DNA of 64,000 bases from Mesaphorura yosii (lineage: Eukaryota; Arthropoda; Collembola; Poduromorpha; Tullbergiidae). The position numbers and the translations under genes are program-made. Below, in pieces: positions 1 through 13,656 of the stretch. Within the stretch, counting starts at the first letter, position 1. Each line of letters starts with the position of its first letter. Under the pieces are notes generated by a model. It saw only the letters and a program-made list of their open reading frames with translations. It had not been told where the DNA came from and ran no database searches. Location: assembly GCA_009869945.1 (NCBI GenBank), contig WIXG01000006.1, forward strand, positions 186,001 through 250,000, read 5' to 3'.

Positions 1-3000
1 ATAATGCAATTCAGCCGCATTTGTAAATCCCAAACCACACACAAACAACAGCAATAACTTAACCGATCGAATTCCTATTTACCCTTTGTGCGTTGTCGGC
101 CTGTTGTTTCATGCCAATATGGTTTACTTGTCCGAGTTTGAGGGAGTGGATGGTGTGCGTGCGCATGTATTTTAAGTGTTTTTCTTAACGCACATTGAAA
201 ACACTTACACAATACCCGAGCTGGATTTTTATTACTTGCTCCAGACCCACAAGTCTCAGACTCGGCGGAACAGGGGACAAGCAGTCTGGTCTGGTTGAAA
301 TTAAACCATGCAACACCGAGACGAGACGGAGGCGAGTCTGCCTTGCCTGCTTTGTTTTGAGAAATGAGAATCCTTTTAACAAACAATACATGTGCTTTGT
401 TTTTAGTCCGATGGAATGTCGAAAGGACCCTTCACCTTAAATTCACATGTACCCATTACTTAGCCAAGAAGAAAATAATCATTGAAGAATTGATTCACAC
501 GCATGTAGATTTCTAGCCACTGGTTGCATAAATTTTAATCCTTCTCCGGGCGGACGCTGCATAGTACGGCACTTGTTCCAATGCTAGCATACTAAAATTT
601 ACGGCGTTGAATAAAATTTAACGACAGCACACAAGAACTCGTAAAATGCGAGCAGTTGAAAGTGAAATGAGTTTTTGGAAGTTAGAGGTAACTGCTAATG
701 TACACAGGCGAAGGTCTGACGCATGTGTCACCGGGTATTTGACTTTTAACCAACATGAGTCATAAAATAAATCATGTAGGAGATATTGCGTGCTCGTAAT
801 TTGCTTTGACCTCTTCCTTCTCTCTTCAAGCGAACTCACGCAGTCGTCTCACATGAGATGTCTTGTCTTATTCAACACGCTGACAAGAAATCGAGCCACC
901 ACCCTGTACAGGATCGGCTCATTCGATGATAGGGCGTGATTCCTATTGGCCTTTGCGACGTAAAATTTAATTGTCTTGTAAACACAAGAGTTCACACGTT
1001 GGACTTATGTGGCCACCTTAAACTGTCGTCGTAAATCAGGAGAAGGAACAAACAGATGAATTTTTCAGGCATGACCAGTTGAAGATTTTCTCTGAAGCAT
1101 GGCCATGGAACTCTCTATCTCTCTACACTTCAACGTTCACAGTGTCCCGGAATTTGGAACTCCCAGATCGTTTTCATTGTGGAGTAATCATAATCCGTAA
1201 AATCTGGAGATGATGGATCTTCTCCCATTGTAAATCCTAACATATTTATAAACCTTGCATGAGATTTACGACCATTTTACAAATCCCAGCGCCAGGCTTA
1301 ATCCATGCCTTATTCTGAGCTTGCTTCTCTGTGCATTAAGGATTCATCATCCTGGCTTGCCTTCGTCTTAGTCATCCCGTTTCCCCGATTCTCGAGTTTT
1401 CTCTCCAACCTTTGCTCCCGTTTCAATTTTCGAGAGACGACGGAGGAGCCCAAGCCATTTGAAATTAATGGACCATATTATTCTCGAATAAAGCTTACGA
1501 AAACATTTACTCGACACACATACACAGCACAGCACTCAAACTCGGGAATTTAAAGAGCGCACACGAAAGATGAGGAAGATGAAGAGCGGCGGCAGCGGTG
1601 AACATTTTAGGTTAATATTGCATAAAATTTTTATTCGTCTCTGAGTTGGGTGGTCTCGCTCGCTTGTGCGGTGCTCTAATTCGTAACACACACGATAACA
1701 CGATACTGTTTGTGCAGTCGGGATTAATATCGCAGGCATTACTTATTTATTACTGTTTACACTGCTCCGCTCTGTGACTGCCTACTTAGCCCTGCGAAAT
1801 TGCTACGGAATTTGCGTCGCCCATCTCCAATGAATTCCTGTACGCCGTGGAATGGAAATTACGTGGAATCTCTGCTGGTACGCGGAATTCTGAGCCTAGA
1901 ACAATGCGCAGTGGCCCACGATCCTGAAAATGCAAGATTTCAATGGAAATCCCAACATGGGAGTCTTGCAACGCTGTACAACGTCTTTGCAATTTGAAGA
2001 TTTTGCAATATTTCTTCGTGTCTTGCCTCGGCAGTTCTCTGGTTGTCTATCTTTTCCTTCATTAAAATCCCTTCTGCCGTGGTTCATTTACATTGCATCC
2101 ATTGTCTTTAGGCATTGTTGCAATGTGCGGTCTCGACCAGTGAGTTGCTGCAGATCTCGACTCTCGACTTGCAACTCATTATTATTTAGAAATCACACGT
2201 ACGAGAAGAGAGCGAAATGCATGTAAACTCAAAGCAATAAAAAATTTGGAGAGTTCAACTGCAAACCACGCATGCATGGGTAGATTGCCAAATTGAGTAG
2301 CACTTTGCTTCTCTCTTCGTATTTCCAAGAATAATTACAGCCAACTTTTATTTTAATTTCTACATTTTCCCACTTCTTGTGCCGTTCGCTTTGCCGTAAC
2401 ATTTTTCGTTTCGACTTCACCCGTCACGATTTTACGACCACACGACTTTTTAGTATTCCTCGACTCGACTACTTGACTTCTCCTCCTCCTCCTCTGCAAC
2501 ATCTTAACTTCCGCTTTCCATCTTAAACTCCTAAATTGAAAAAGTGCCTCTCGCACCCAACCCAAGAATTAGTGCTGCCAGTCCGCTCGCACAAAAGAAG
2601 TCATCATCTGCATTCAGCGGGGCACGCAGCAGACGAAAGCTCGCCAAAAGAATTATGATGCCAAATGTCGAGACAAGTCAAGTCATCAAACCAAAACGTA
2701 AGTTCTTGCGACAAAAGTTTACGTTGACAAATTGCTCTGAGTTCGAGACTCGGCTCGCCTTTTCGTGAATGAATAAAGACCACATTCACATTCAATGCGT
2801 CTGCCATTTCGAAATATGAGAAATGAATTGCTCAGATTTTAATAGTGCATGGAATTCATTATAATTGCCGCCTTCAACTGTTACTCTTTCTGGCGTGTGG
2901 ACTCGAATGCGGACCCACCCACGCTACAACTTCGCAACATCATCCTCTCATCCGTCCCGTATGCGCACGCATTTGCAGAAATATGAGAACGATAATTCGA

Positions 3001-6000
3001 ATTATGATCATTTATGATTAAACGCGCCCAAATTTAATACGCGGGCCGCCAGCCGCGAAAAGAGGTTACGAGATTTTCATCAGGCTTCATACACTCATAT
3101 TTCACTATGCGCGTAATCCGTCAGTCGTCAGTGTCTTCGTTTCAGTGTAAGTCGCATTCTTTCAATTAACAAAACATGAGGCGATGAATCTAATCGCGCC
3201 TGATTGTGCATTCACATTTGTCTTTGCTCGCTGTCATTCTGGCAACTCAATGCAGAATGCTTCTGGGTGGGGACAGGTGACATTTTGCACTCGAGGACAT
3301 GACAACTCAATTTAGCAGGACGTAATTCACATTTTTTCGCTTTGTACTTTTGTAATTATAGAGTTTGTCAACACTATTCAGTAGACAAGTCGTTGAATAC
3401 TGAGAATTGTATTGTGAGATGGAGATTGGACATTCAAAGTCAGTTGCCTTTTGCTCCAGATAATCATAAACACAGCATGGCATCTAAGATGCCAAGCCAT
3501 GCTGCTGCCTTTACTACATGAGCGAAGAAGATGCGCTGTTCGTTGAAAAGAAGTTGAGGTTCGGGTCGTCTGTATTACACATTTTGTAATCTGTGTGTTA
3601 AACGCTGACATTTACGACCCTTTTATGATGTACACTGATTTGTAGAGTGTAAACTGAGCAAACACAATCACAACTTGTTAAACGGACAATAAATTATCTT
3701 CGCTCCACACTTAATCCTTTGTCTCGCCATAAACATGTCAGCTTTTCTTGTATTTTCGTATTTTATCATTGCTGCAGTTTCTAATACTGACGCTAGCTAT
3801 AACGCACAGTGCAACGCTGCACTGTGACATTGCTAAGAAGTAATGACAAATAACTCGCTGCCTTAAAACTGCACCAAACGATCCAAATCATCAACCCGAA
3901 ATTTCTCCTTTGACACTGTGATGTGTTTCGTATCCTATTTCTTGGTCATTAAGTCAATTCACAGTTCAACCCTGGAATTAGGCGCTTTATAGCTGTAAAT
4001 GATTCCGATTAGTGCGTGTTTATGGTATTTTATGATGATGAACTACTGTATTGTGCTTTACACAGCCAAGAATTATTTCCTGACGAGCCCCATAAATTAT
4101 GACTGATTTTGGAGAACGACTAGCGCACTGCATGCTGCAAGTGTTTCATCACGGAAATGTGCACTAGAATCAAGCGGAGCTCATAGAGCGAAACAAAATG
4201 GCGAGGCTCACGATTTACATTAGCAGTTCATAATTTTGTAATTAATGCTGCATGTTTTGTTCCAAAACAGTTACTTGAGATCTGAGGCAGCGACAGCGCC
4301 GGCAAGAAATAAGAAATTAATTGCAGCGACGCAGGCGAAGGCTCCGGCTCGAAATTAAAATTGATAATTTAGTGTGACAATTTGTATTAAAAGTTGATTT
4401 CCTGCCTTCACAGCGGACGAGCCCTCAAATACCCTGTTTTCTCTTACGAGGTGTGAAGCTTCACTTGAGCTTAGTTTAGCGTCTTGTGTTCTTGTACTCG
4501 AATCCGAGTAAATTAATTAATATTCACGCCTTCCTGCAACGCATAGAACCTGCCTGAGTCTGGTCGTCCACTGTCCTCTGAACAGTAATTACTAGTTAGC
4601 TACCGTATTCCACTTCCACAAACCTTTTGTGTCCGATCCATTTTTTTTGTCGTGTACACTTTCCAGCCGATTTGATTGTTGTTGTCGTCGACTTTGTGGA
4701 AATTGTTGTCTCGTGTAAATATCACACCAAAGTACGCTCTGCCAGAGTACGTAGGCTTTGGAATGGAGACGAAAGATGATGACGATACGATCATATCATG
4801 AACACGGTGCAAGCGTAGCGGCGATGATGATGACAGCGAGACAAATCAGAAAGTAGATCCGCTGCTGTGCTCTCATTATTTTACGTATAACTATTTTTTC
4901 GTCCGAAAACATTGAATAATAATTTCAGAATAGAAACACGGCCTTCTCTTTATTGTACTTCTGCATTTTTTCTGAATTTCCTCTAGCCCTGCTGCTGCCT
5001 GGCTACCAGTCTTACACTCGCTTTTGTTGTCTAGACGAGAGCAGCCTTGTCCATCTGCTGTTGCTGGAGCGGCTTGGAGTGAACGCGGAGTTGGGCAGGG
5101 CAGATGAAGTCTTGGGAAGAGGAGTGGTGAGGCGACTGTCACAAATTTTGTCCGAGTTTACGAAGCAGATTTAAGCAAAGCTTCATTCCAACATCGTCTC
5201 CGTGTACAGGTGAGATAAATTATCGAGAAATGATAATGGGGCAATGCTACATAATAACTTCGTGTATTTGTACTGCAGTCGGCTTCGTCCGTAGCGTGTT
5301 TTCTCCGAGCCACGGTCGTGAGCGGTGTACGGTTATTCTTGCATAGCGGACGCATTATCATGGCATTATGCTGTAGCATCGTAATTGTAACAGCATTTTT
5401 CTAGAGAGAAATCATTAGATCCGCATGATCTTCACATTTTCCTGCGTCTTGCCCCTAAAATAAAATAAAAACTAGAGAACAAATTAAAATAATGGTCGCC
5501 CGTTCCTTCTTTGTGTATTCGTAATTCCCTTTGATGAAATTTATTATCATTTTTATTATGTACTTTTCCATTAGTGGAATATGGAAGTGTGTTCTCTTCG
5601 CCTCAACTGAGTGGCAACAATGCACCGCGCTCTCTGTTGCACCATTGTTCGCTGTTGTTATTGCCACGAACTCGCGTATTTCGTGATCGTTGTCAAGCCG
5701 GTACCATTTTGTCATCAGGAGCTGGCACGAATATCGAGGTGTATTGCTTCCTTATGAGCTCGGGTGTACGAATTACTATAAAATATGGCATGCCAAATAC
5801 GAATGACATGATTTAAATTGAGGAGAATGGGCAACGAGCAAATTACTCAACACGAAAGACAAAGAGTCACTCGAGGCGTTGAGATAATTTTGGCTTGGCA
5901 AATTTTAATAAGTGCGATTCGTTTTGTGCCTCTTGTTCCACCGATGGTTTTGCTTTCAAAAGTCAGCCCCACATCTCTGCTGAGTCTGCTTCCGTGCCGT

Positions 6001-9000
6001 GCCGTACGCATGCGTTCACCGCCAAAGGGTTTCTGTTTCACTTCTCGAAGCAAAGACTTCTAATATCCGTGGATCCGTTCAATTTTTCCCCATTTTCCCT
6101 AACATATTTATTTTAATGCGCGTAGCGACTGGCGTGACTCTCTACTTTGTATGAGCGTGAGCTTTGAGATCATTTGTTATGACGGTACGAGACTCAGACA
6201 AATGCAAACCTGAATACTGCACTGCAGAAGCTTACAACTTGCATTGGTTCGATGGTGACAGAATTCTTGATACATGAAGGGGTCTCGGATATTAACTGGG
6301 TAAAGATAACGAATCAGATGCCTTAATCAGAGGCCAAATTCTTCGTAAACTCGCCAAATGCATTCGCACATTAAGAACCCATGATTTGTCATGATTACGT
6401 TGTTGACAATGTCCTGCCTAAACTAATGGAACCAATCGCATTATTATCATTATTAAAGCTGTACTGTTTTTGACTTCTTGTCACATTAAGTACACTTAAT
6501 TTTCAACCTAATTACGACACATTGCAGAGCCATCACGCTGAAGAATTGTGACGATGATTTTATTTACTCAGTTGGCAGTTGGCAGAAAATTGTAATTGTA
6601 ACGGACTCTAATGGGCATGGCAAAGCATTGTTTGCTTGCTAATGCACGGATTTCCGAGACCAATAGCCGTGCCAAGCTGCTGCTGCGCTGGTCGTAATTG
6701 TCATCCCGTAATTGACATGTAAAAGGTGCAGGTAATTAAGGCAAGTCAGAAGTAGGCAGCTCGTCACTTCTTTCACTGCTCCTGCCTCCGTGTCCGCACA
6801 CAGAAGACAGCAGTACGGAAAACATCGCATCATTTTAATAGGCATGCAGAATTCACCGAGTCTGACACGCATAATGCAGCAAGAAAAGGGCCCATGCGCT
6901 CACTGCTGCCAGCAGATAAAAAGTGGATGAACAATCTGCACACGGCGTAGAAAAAATGCCCATGTCCATCTTGATTTGAGCGTTTCTAATTCATTTTCTT
7001 TTCCATTCATTAAAATTTCTATGACTTGTGCTGCTGCTGCTGCTGCTTTTGCTTTTTAACTTAATTTATTTAACTCTTCAAACAAGTTAAGCACAAAGAA
7101 GAGCTTCAGCTTCAACATGTTTTTGCTCTGTGCTCGTGTTTACTTTTGACATCGATGTCGTTGTCGTGTCAGACAACAGATCATAAAGGTACTTGACACC
7201 TTATGCTTCTCTCGAGGTACACAATTATTTCAATTATCTACTGCGTGTACAAATGTGAGATTGGCACAAACAAGTACAAAGTAAAGATAAAGAACTCCTG
7301 ATGGCTAGACACAGCCAGCTCACAGCTTCCTCATTTTTAGAACAAATTGGCAGCGAGCAGTAAGACCCATTTAACATGGTTTACGTCTAAAGATGTGAAT
7401 TCAAGTAGCTTTAATGTGTGAAGGAAAACATGCATAATAATAATTTTAACTTAAATGCCTTATTAATCAGGAATTGAATCCATTGTTAAGTGGTCTGCAT
7501 CTAAATGAGCAACCAGTATAATGGCTATCGAGCAAGGAATTGAAATCATTTCATTGAATAAAATTATAGGCAAAAACTTGTAACACGGCGAAAAGGCGAA
7601 AGGGATTGAATTTTTCGATGCGATAGTTTGAGTTTAAACTCTAAACATTGGCAATCATTTGCTCGACGTCGACTGCCATATTCCTATCCAGACATATTCG
7701 CAGTTGCATTCGCATCTCCGTCGTTTTGCCACTCACGTGTCAACCCACGTACAGCACACTGAAATGAAGACATGACGTGTTCAGGAATCTACAAAATCTC
7801 GCTGAATACCGCAAAAAAGTTGACATCTTTTTCGCCTTCTTTATATGAGAATCCCACGCAAACTATCAACCAGAACAGTTTAGTAGGAAAGGAAAACTAA
7901 AAAGTTCCTAAATACCACGAAAAACAAAACCCTCTCATTTCTCTCCGGCTTCTTCACACAATCTTCATCTTGCAAATTACGTTCCTGCCTGGCTGATAAA
8001 TAAGTAAATTATCATGTGAAAATATGCTTGGCTTAAGCGAACTGAGGCATGAGTCAGAAATATCGAGCCATTCCGAAAATGGTGATTGTTTATCGAGAAA
8101 CAATTTGGACGATGGGCAAGAAGCAGGATCAAGTTAGTCAACATGTATGTGCGAGGAAGAGAGGACAGACCTAGAAAAAAGCGCATGACAATTGATTCAC
8201 CACGGGAATTTCGTCATCTGCATTTGTGAGTCTGATCATCGTGTTTGGTTGTTGGTCATGATCGAGGCGCGACGACCACACCACTCACCACCATGCAAAG
8301 CCAGCGAGAAAAGAAACTAGCCAGCAGAAACTAAATTTAGAGTTGGACGAAGGCGAAACCTTAAATCTGAGTTGATAAAAATTGGTAGTAGAACCTCAGT
8401 TGGACATTTACACAGCACTGGCCATCACAGAGCTGATTCGTTACTTGCATCAGGTACCGATCATCAGTTTATTTTTTGCTTGAGCTCACTTTTACTTGGA
8501 AGGTCAAGCCTGACTGGACTTGCAACAAAAAATCTGTCCGTCTCGAAGAGAGAGCCTCATTTGTCTTATCTTTGCATTTAAACAGATGCAAACCTGTGAA
8601 TTAAATTGGTGGACATTAATTTCTTCAAGTTTAGAAGAGAATACAGAAAGCCAGTAATTTATTTTCACTAAACTAAAACAGACCATCAGAAATCAAATTA
8701 CACAAACCTTAAGCTCAAGCTACTCGTGTACCACACCAAAATATATTTGAATAGGCAATAGAATGAGAATAATAATAGTATTAATAAAAGCATCACCGTA
8801 CTTGTTGCAAAAGCCATAAACATGAAACTATTTTGAATTTCAGCCAAATAAAAAGTAAGGAGAGAAACTTGCTCAAACTAGTAAACTAAAAAATGCAAGG
8901 GTCAAAAGACCATTGTCACAATGTCAATGCTAGCCAGCGTAGCATTAAATTGGGCTGCTGGAATGGAAATAAATACTACGCATTTGGCGGCGAGATATCG

Positions 9001-9237
9001 ACTACTGACTACATATGTAGCTATTCTGCCTTTGTCGTTAAAGTTATTCTACGATGGCTTATCAGAAGCTCCTTCACATATTTGTATTAAAATGTTAAAA
9101 ACAAAGCCTAAAAACAAGATAGTAAAAATATGAAAACTTTAACCTTGATTTACCATTAAAAAAAATTTGAAGTTTGTAAGGAAAAACATGGCTATGTTTG
9201 TGGGTCTATGGCACTGATTGCTTTGTGTATGGCACAT
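1..9237. other. long non-coding stretch
   Basis: I see no supported gene here. Open frames are short (under about 105 codons), overlap on both strands and match nothing I recognise. The stretch is AT-rich with scattered TTAATTAA-like runs and one short (CTG) microsatellite near 7030-7047. It lies on the 3' side of the Pax-like gene, so it could hold regulatory DNA or introns and UTRs of a gene outside the window, but nothing visible proves that. Confidence 0.6.
7030..7047. repeat. (CTG)6 microsatellite
   Basis: Six perfect CTG/GCT units in a non-coding stretch. No open reading frame of note runs through it. Confidence 0.7.
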
Positions 9238-12200
9238 CTAGTTCCAATTGGCATTATTGTAGTTTTGCTCGAAGTATTGCTCTCTGGCAATGGCCAAAGC
9301 TGCAGCGCCCTCGCTGACAATGGGCCCTGGCACTGCGTTGTACTCGTAGCTTTGACCAACACTTGCAGCTCTGTAAAGCTGGCCTGAAGCATCACCAGCG
9401 ATGGTCACGAACTGTTGATTCTGGTAGTGGCCGCCACTAGCCTGAATCTGATGCGGGTAGTAGTACGGAGGTGGGGGTCCGATCTGAGCCGCAACTGATT
9501 TTATGACCGACTGTGTGTTCCATGAATTGTGACCATCCGCACCCACATCAGGACCTTTCTGTGTGTCAACGTTGTCCAGTGCTCCATGAGGGCCCGTGCG
9601 CAGTAGAGTCGAGCAATATTGTTCAGGAATCAGTTCTTGACTGTCAAATGCTGCATTGCTCACTCCTCCAAAGCCAACTGCGCCCGTTTGCTGATAGAAC
9701 AAAGCGGCAGAGGCTCGAACGCCTGCCTGTCCCATCTCTAAGTTCTGTTTAATAAAAAAGTAAATAGAGTGGAATAGTGTCTAAAATTGTTTAGATGACT
9801 GTACCATTGGAATAGAAGACGGAGAAACTTCCCCAGAGAGTCCAGAAGTGGTGACAAAGTTTATTCCCGCCGTAGTGGATGCATTTAACCCAGTGTCCGG
9901 TGTCAATGCGGTCGACTGTTGTATGCCGCTTGAACCCCTCAGCAATGATGTCAAAGTGATCGACTCGTGTGAGTTGTCTTCCAGCGGGGCACTCCACTCG
10001 TCGTCCGCTTCCTCACTGTAATAGCTACCGCTACTTCCAACAGATGTGTACTTGTAGTCATCAGGGTCATCCTTTTCTGCATACGCTTGTGCCAACGCGA
10101 TAGCGGATAAAATTTCACGTTCAGATTTGTCTACAGCTGCCGGAGCCATCTTATCGAAATGCGTTCCTGGAAAATACGGATTTCTAATGAGTAAACTGAT
10201 AGTAGTCTTCAGTGAAATTTGGCATTGGTCGCCTGCTCTCATTTTCGTCCAAAAGCAGTCTGTCAGTCAGTTTTTCTGTCAAGGCCGTCCTAAGCATCGC
10301 ATCGTTTGTTACGATGTATTAGAATGGAAACTTTGTATTTGAAATGAAAAGGAAATTGCAATAATCAGCCAACCAATAAACAAAAATAAATTACGCTCAG
10401 TAAAATAAAAAATAACGAAAACCAAGTCAACCCAAAGCACAGCAAGTATCAAACAGGTGACAATTTTTTCTGCCTGCTTTTGAAGGACAGCGTTTAACAT
10501 TAACTACAATACTTGGAATTCCCTTAACAATGCTTTATAGAATGGATTTTTCTGGTTGGTTGTCTGCAGGGGCATTATTCAATGACTGACTCATCCATCG
10601 CCGCACCGCACAACCCAGTCATATCGGTATCGAGGTCTGAAAAGTGTCAAATGTAAGTTTTACAAGTGCGTACTACAAGCTGAGTGCAATGAGACCAGTC
10701 TTCAGAAAGTGAGAGTTAAATGGAAACTCTCATCAATTCGTTTGCACATACGCGGCTAACTCAGGGAAAAGCTAAAGATGAAATCTGTCGCATTATCAGC
10801 ATATATCTGCCATTGACAATTTCTTGTTTATTGAATGTATGAATCACAATCAAATAGTACGAAAAACAGACACTGCAAGGCTGTGTAGAGAGTTCAGCGA
10901 TTTGTTGAGGCACCTACCTTGGGCTGACCAAGTAGCAGGGCGAGATCCCTGGTCGGAAATCATGAGCAACGAACGTAGCGAAATATTCGACTCGGATTCG
11001 GTCGATGTTGGCACTCCATCTGTTTTGCCGGTGCTGTGCGGGTCCTCCACTTCAATCTTTAGCGGTTTCTTTGGAAATCTCGCCCGATACATCCCGAGAA
11101 GCCGATCCAAGCTCCTTCGACAAGGCGAGCACTTATTGCTCGAAGGAAAGCTCTTGGTTGGAATTCCGTCAACTTCGGATGTACCATTCAATTATATGCC
11201 TTTGTAATTCGTCATAGCTTAAAGCGAAGCATGCGTGGTAATCATAAAAGTATACCTTTGCGTCCATATTCGCCAAAATCAATTGCTCTCTGCAATACTT
11301 TCCTCAGCCTTGCGCGCCTGTTGCTGAACCAAACTGAGACTCTTTGCTCGGTCATGCAATGTTGCCTGGCAATACTTTGTCTGACCTTCAGATCCGGGTA
11401 CTGAGTCAAGTCAAACGCCCTTTCCAGTACTTCCAGCTGAGCCCCTGTGAATTGCGTTCTACCGCGGCGTCTCCTGAACTCGAAAGCACCGACTGGACCG
11501 AAGTCTGTCGAAACTGTTGACTCTGACCCTTCCGATGACAGGACAGACGCATTTCTTCGTCGAGTAATTCTCTTCGGCTGGTACTGAGCGCGTTGTGGAA
11601 CTTCGTTCCCTTCTTGCACTGCCCCGAATCCATTCAGAAAGTGACGCACTTGATTCAGATGTGGGCTTTTGTACAAGCAGAAACTCTTTCGCTTCATTCC
11701 AGTTGAAGTTGCCTTTGCAGACGACGAACCAGCTTTCGTTTCTGAAATTATGGTTAAAGACTTTGAAGGGAGAATTTCGTGCGTACGCGAAGATTTTGGT
11801 GCGTATGACATTATATGCTAGACATTGACAATTCCGCGATATAAAATCCTCCTCGCGTTCCAGAGAATCGCATGAATATTTTGCGTAGTATGTGTAAACA
11901 ACTGCCGTTTTGCTTGGTCTCAGGTCATAACTGGGGAGCCTTGACTCACTTGACTCAAGCATGAGACATTGTCGTGAATAAATTCCGGAAAGAGACAGAC
12001 TTGATGATTTACATGCTTACGATAAAACGAAGCTATTTCCAGTTTCTAAGAATAAATTCTTTCGTCAGATCTCTGAAAGTTGTATTTAAGCGTCAAACCA
12101 AGGTTAATTTGTATACGTTACATCTCAGCACTCGTAAAATTCATCTTCTTGGAAAGTGACTTCCTTTCAATTTTTCTGTGTTGAGACTTCGTGCTCAATT

Positions 12201-13656
12201 TTACGACCGTGTCTTTGTCTTTGTGTGTGATCTCATTACGTAATACTGCGCACTGTGTTCTGATGCGAGATTATAAATTTATCGTAATAAAAGGGTTGGA
12301 TGCTATTGCCGCGTTGCATGCGAAGCGCACATTTTTCACATTTTCACTCTTTTCTCTTGTGCCAACCCTTTTCCTTCACAACACATTACTGCTGACTATT
12401 TGCTCTGTTATCATCTCTTGAATTAATTTCCGTCATTATCAAAAAGTTAACTCCTTTTTAATGCACGTTCGTTGTCTGCTTTGTTCTCACAGTTTTCTTA
12501 AAATTCAAAACGTCCGAGACGATGTAGTATGCGAGTTTACCTAAGCTCTATTTTTGCAAGCCGTGAGTTGAGAAATGAGGCTTACCTTCCTTCTTCGTCT
12601 TTTTGTTTCTTTTGTCTTGCGGTTGTTGAGGAATGAGTTGGTCCGATGCATTTTTTCCGCTCGGGCTTGTCTCATTGCTGTTGCTGTCATTGATGCCATT
12701 TTCCTCCATTTTCTGTGGCGGCTCTGTTTCCTGGATCCTCGGGTTTTGCTGACAAATGATGGAGTTGAGTACTGCTAGCGATGGAGCATTGCGCTGAGTG
12801 CAAAACTTTTCTTGGACCAGGCTGATGCATTGGAACGACATGGCGATGCGTGCAGAAGAAAAAGAAAGGATTTTTCAGCTTGTTGAACTCAATTTGACGA
12901 CTATTCAATTCGGCACGACGCACACCGATTAAATGGTTTTTAGAGGCACGCATTGCCAATTGAAGAATGAACAATGAATGTGTTATACTTTGACGGGCAA
13001 CGACAAACGTGGCTGGAGAAATGAGTGCTACTCGTTCAGATAAAACAAAGTTATAAAACCCATCGAAGAACCATGTCGCCGTCAATAACAAGTGGATGAA
13101 TTTTTACAAATGCGCAATACAATTAAACAATGAGCAGAACGGCGGGAGCCACACAAGTGTCAGGCCAAGACCATAACTCTCACTGTTTTCTTCTTGCTCT
13201 TATCTTAACTTCTTCCGGTTGAGTGCGAATATTGGTGCTTCTACTTAATCGTTCAGATGTTTACAACGATCAAGATTTTTCCGCGCGTCTCAATAGAATC
13301 GTGATAATCGAGGTTCAATTACCTCTTTCGCAGGTCCTGCGATGTAATTTCAGGATTTTCTTGGATGAGCTTGTAAATTTGCTTGTAGACGTCGTGCTCT
13401 TGCCCCAGACTCGTTGATCGTAAGAGCGCCTGCGGTTTGTAGATTGAGACGACCGCTCCCGGGAGAATGCTGCCAGTTTCCTCGTAACGATTCAGAATTT
13501 TTGACACGCACCCATGTGATACACGCAGTATTCTGGAAATGGCACAGGGACGAGTGCCCTCGGATGCCAGTTCGATAATTTTGTGGCGCAGGTGCGTGGG
13601 CAGAGGACGACCGTTAATATATACTCCACCCAACTGATTAAAGCGACTTTGCTGTC
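9238..13656 (-). CDS. divergent Pax3/7-like transcription factor (5' end not found)
   Basis: Six coding exons on the minus strand join in phase: 13656-13323, 12821-12586, 11741-11256, 11172-10918, 10166-9805 and 9744-9238 (about 726 codons). The start of the fourth is the least certain. The first exon carries the PAI part of a paired domain ([14 protein letters not shown] and [20 protein letters not shown]). The second completes the RED part ([16 protein letters not shown]). The third holds a homeodomain ending [11 protein letters not shown], with Ser at position 50 as in Pax proteins. Pax3/7 proteins are nuclear developmental regulators. The usual GGSKP linker after the PAI helices is replaced by VSIYKP, and I see no octapeptide. 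The C-terminus is rich in Ser, Gly, Tyr and Pro. The exon with the initiator Met must lie upstream with a phase-1 donor and was not identified. A Pax-derived paralogue other than true Pax3/7 is possible. Confidence 0.85.
13324..13656 (-). other. paired domain, PAI subdomain exon
   Basis: The translated exon begins [11 protein letters not shown] after a CAACGCAG acceptor and ends at AAAGAG|GTAATT. It contains the DNA-contacting helix-turn-helix of the PAI subdomain, with Pax residues NGRPLP, RPC, ISR and SHGCVSKIL all kept. The next exon starts at a CATCAG acceptor and restores the frame, which confirms that the paired domain is split by an intron of about 500 nt. Confidence 0.85.
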
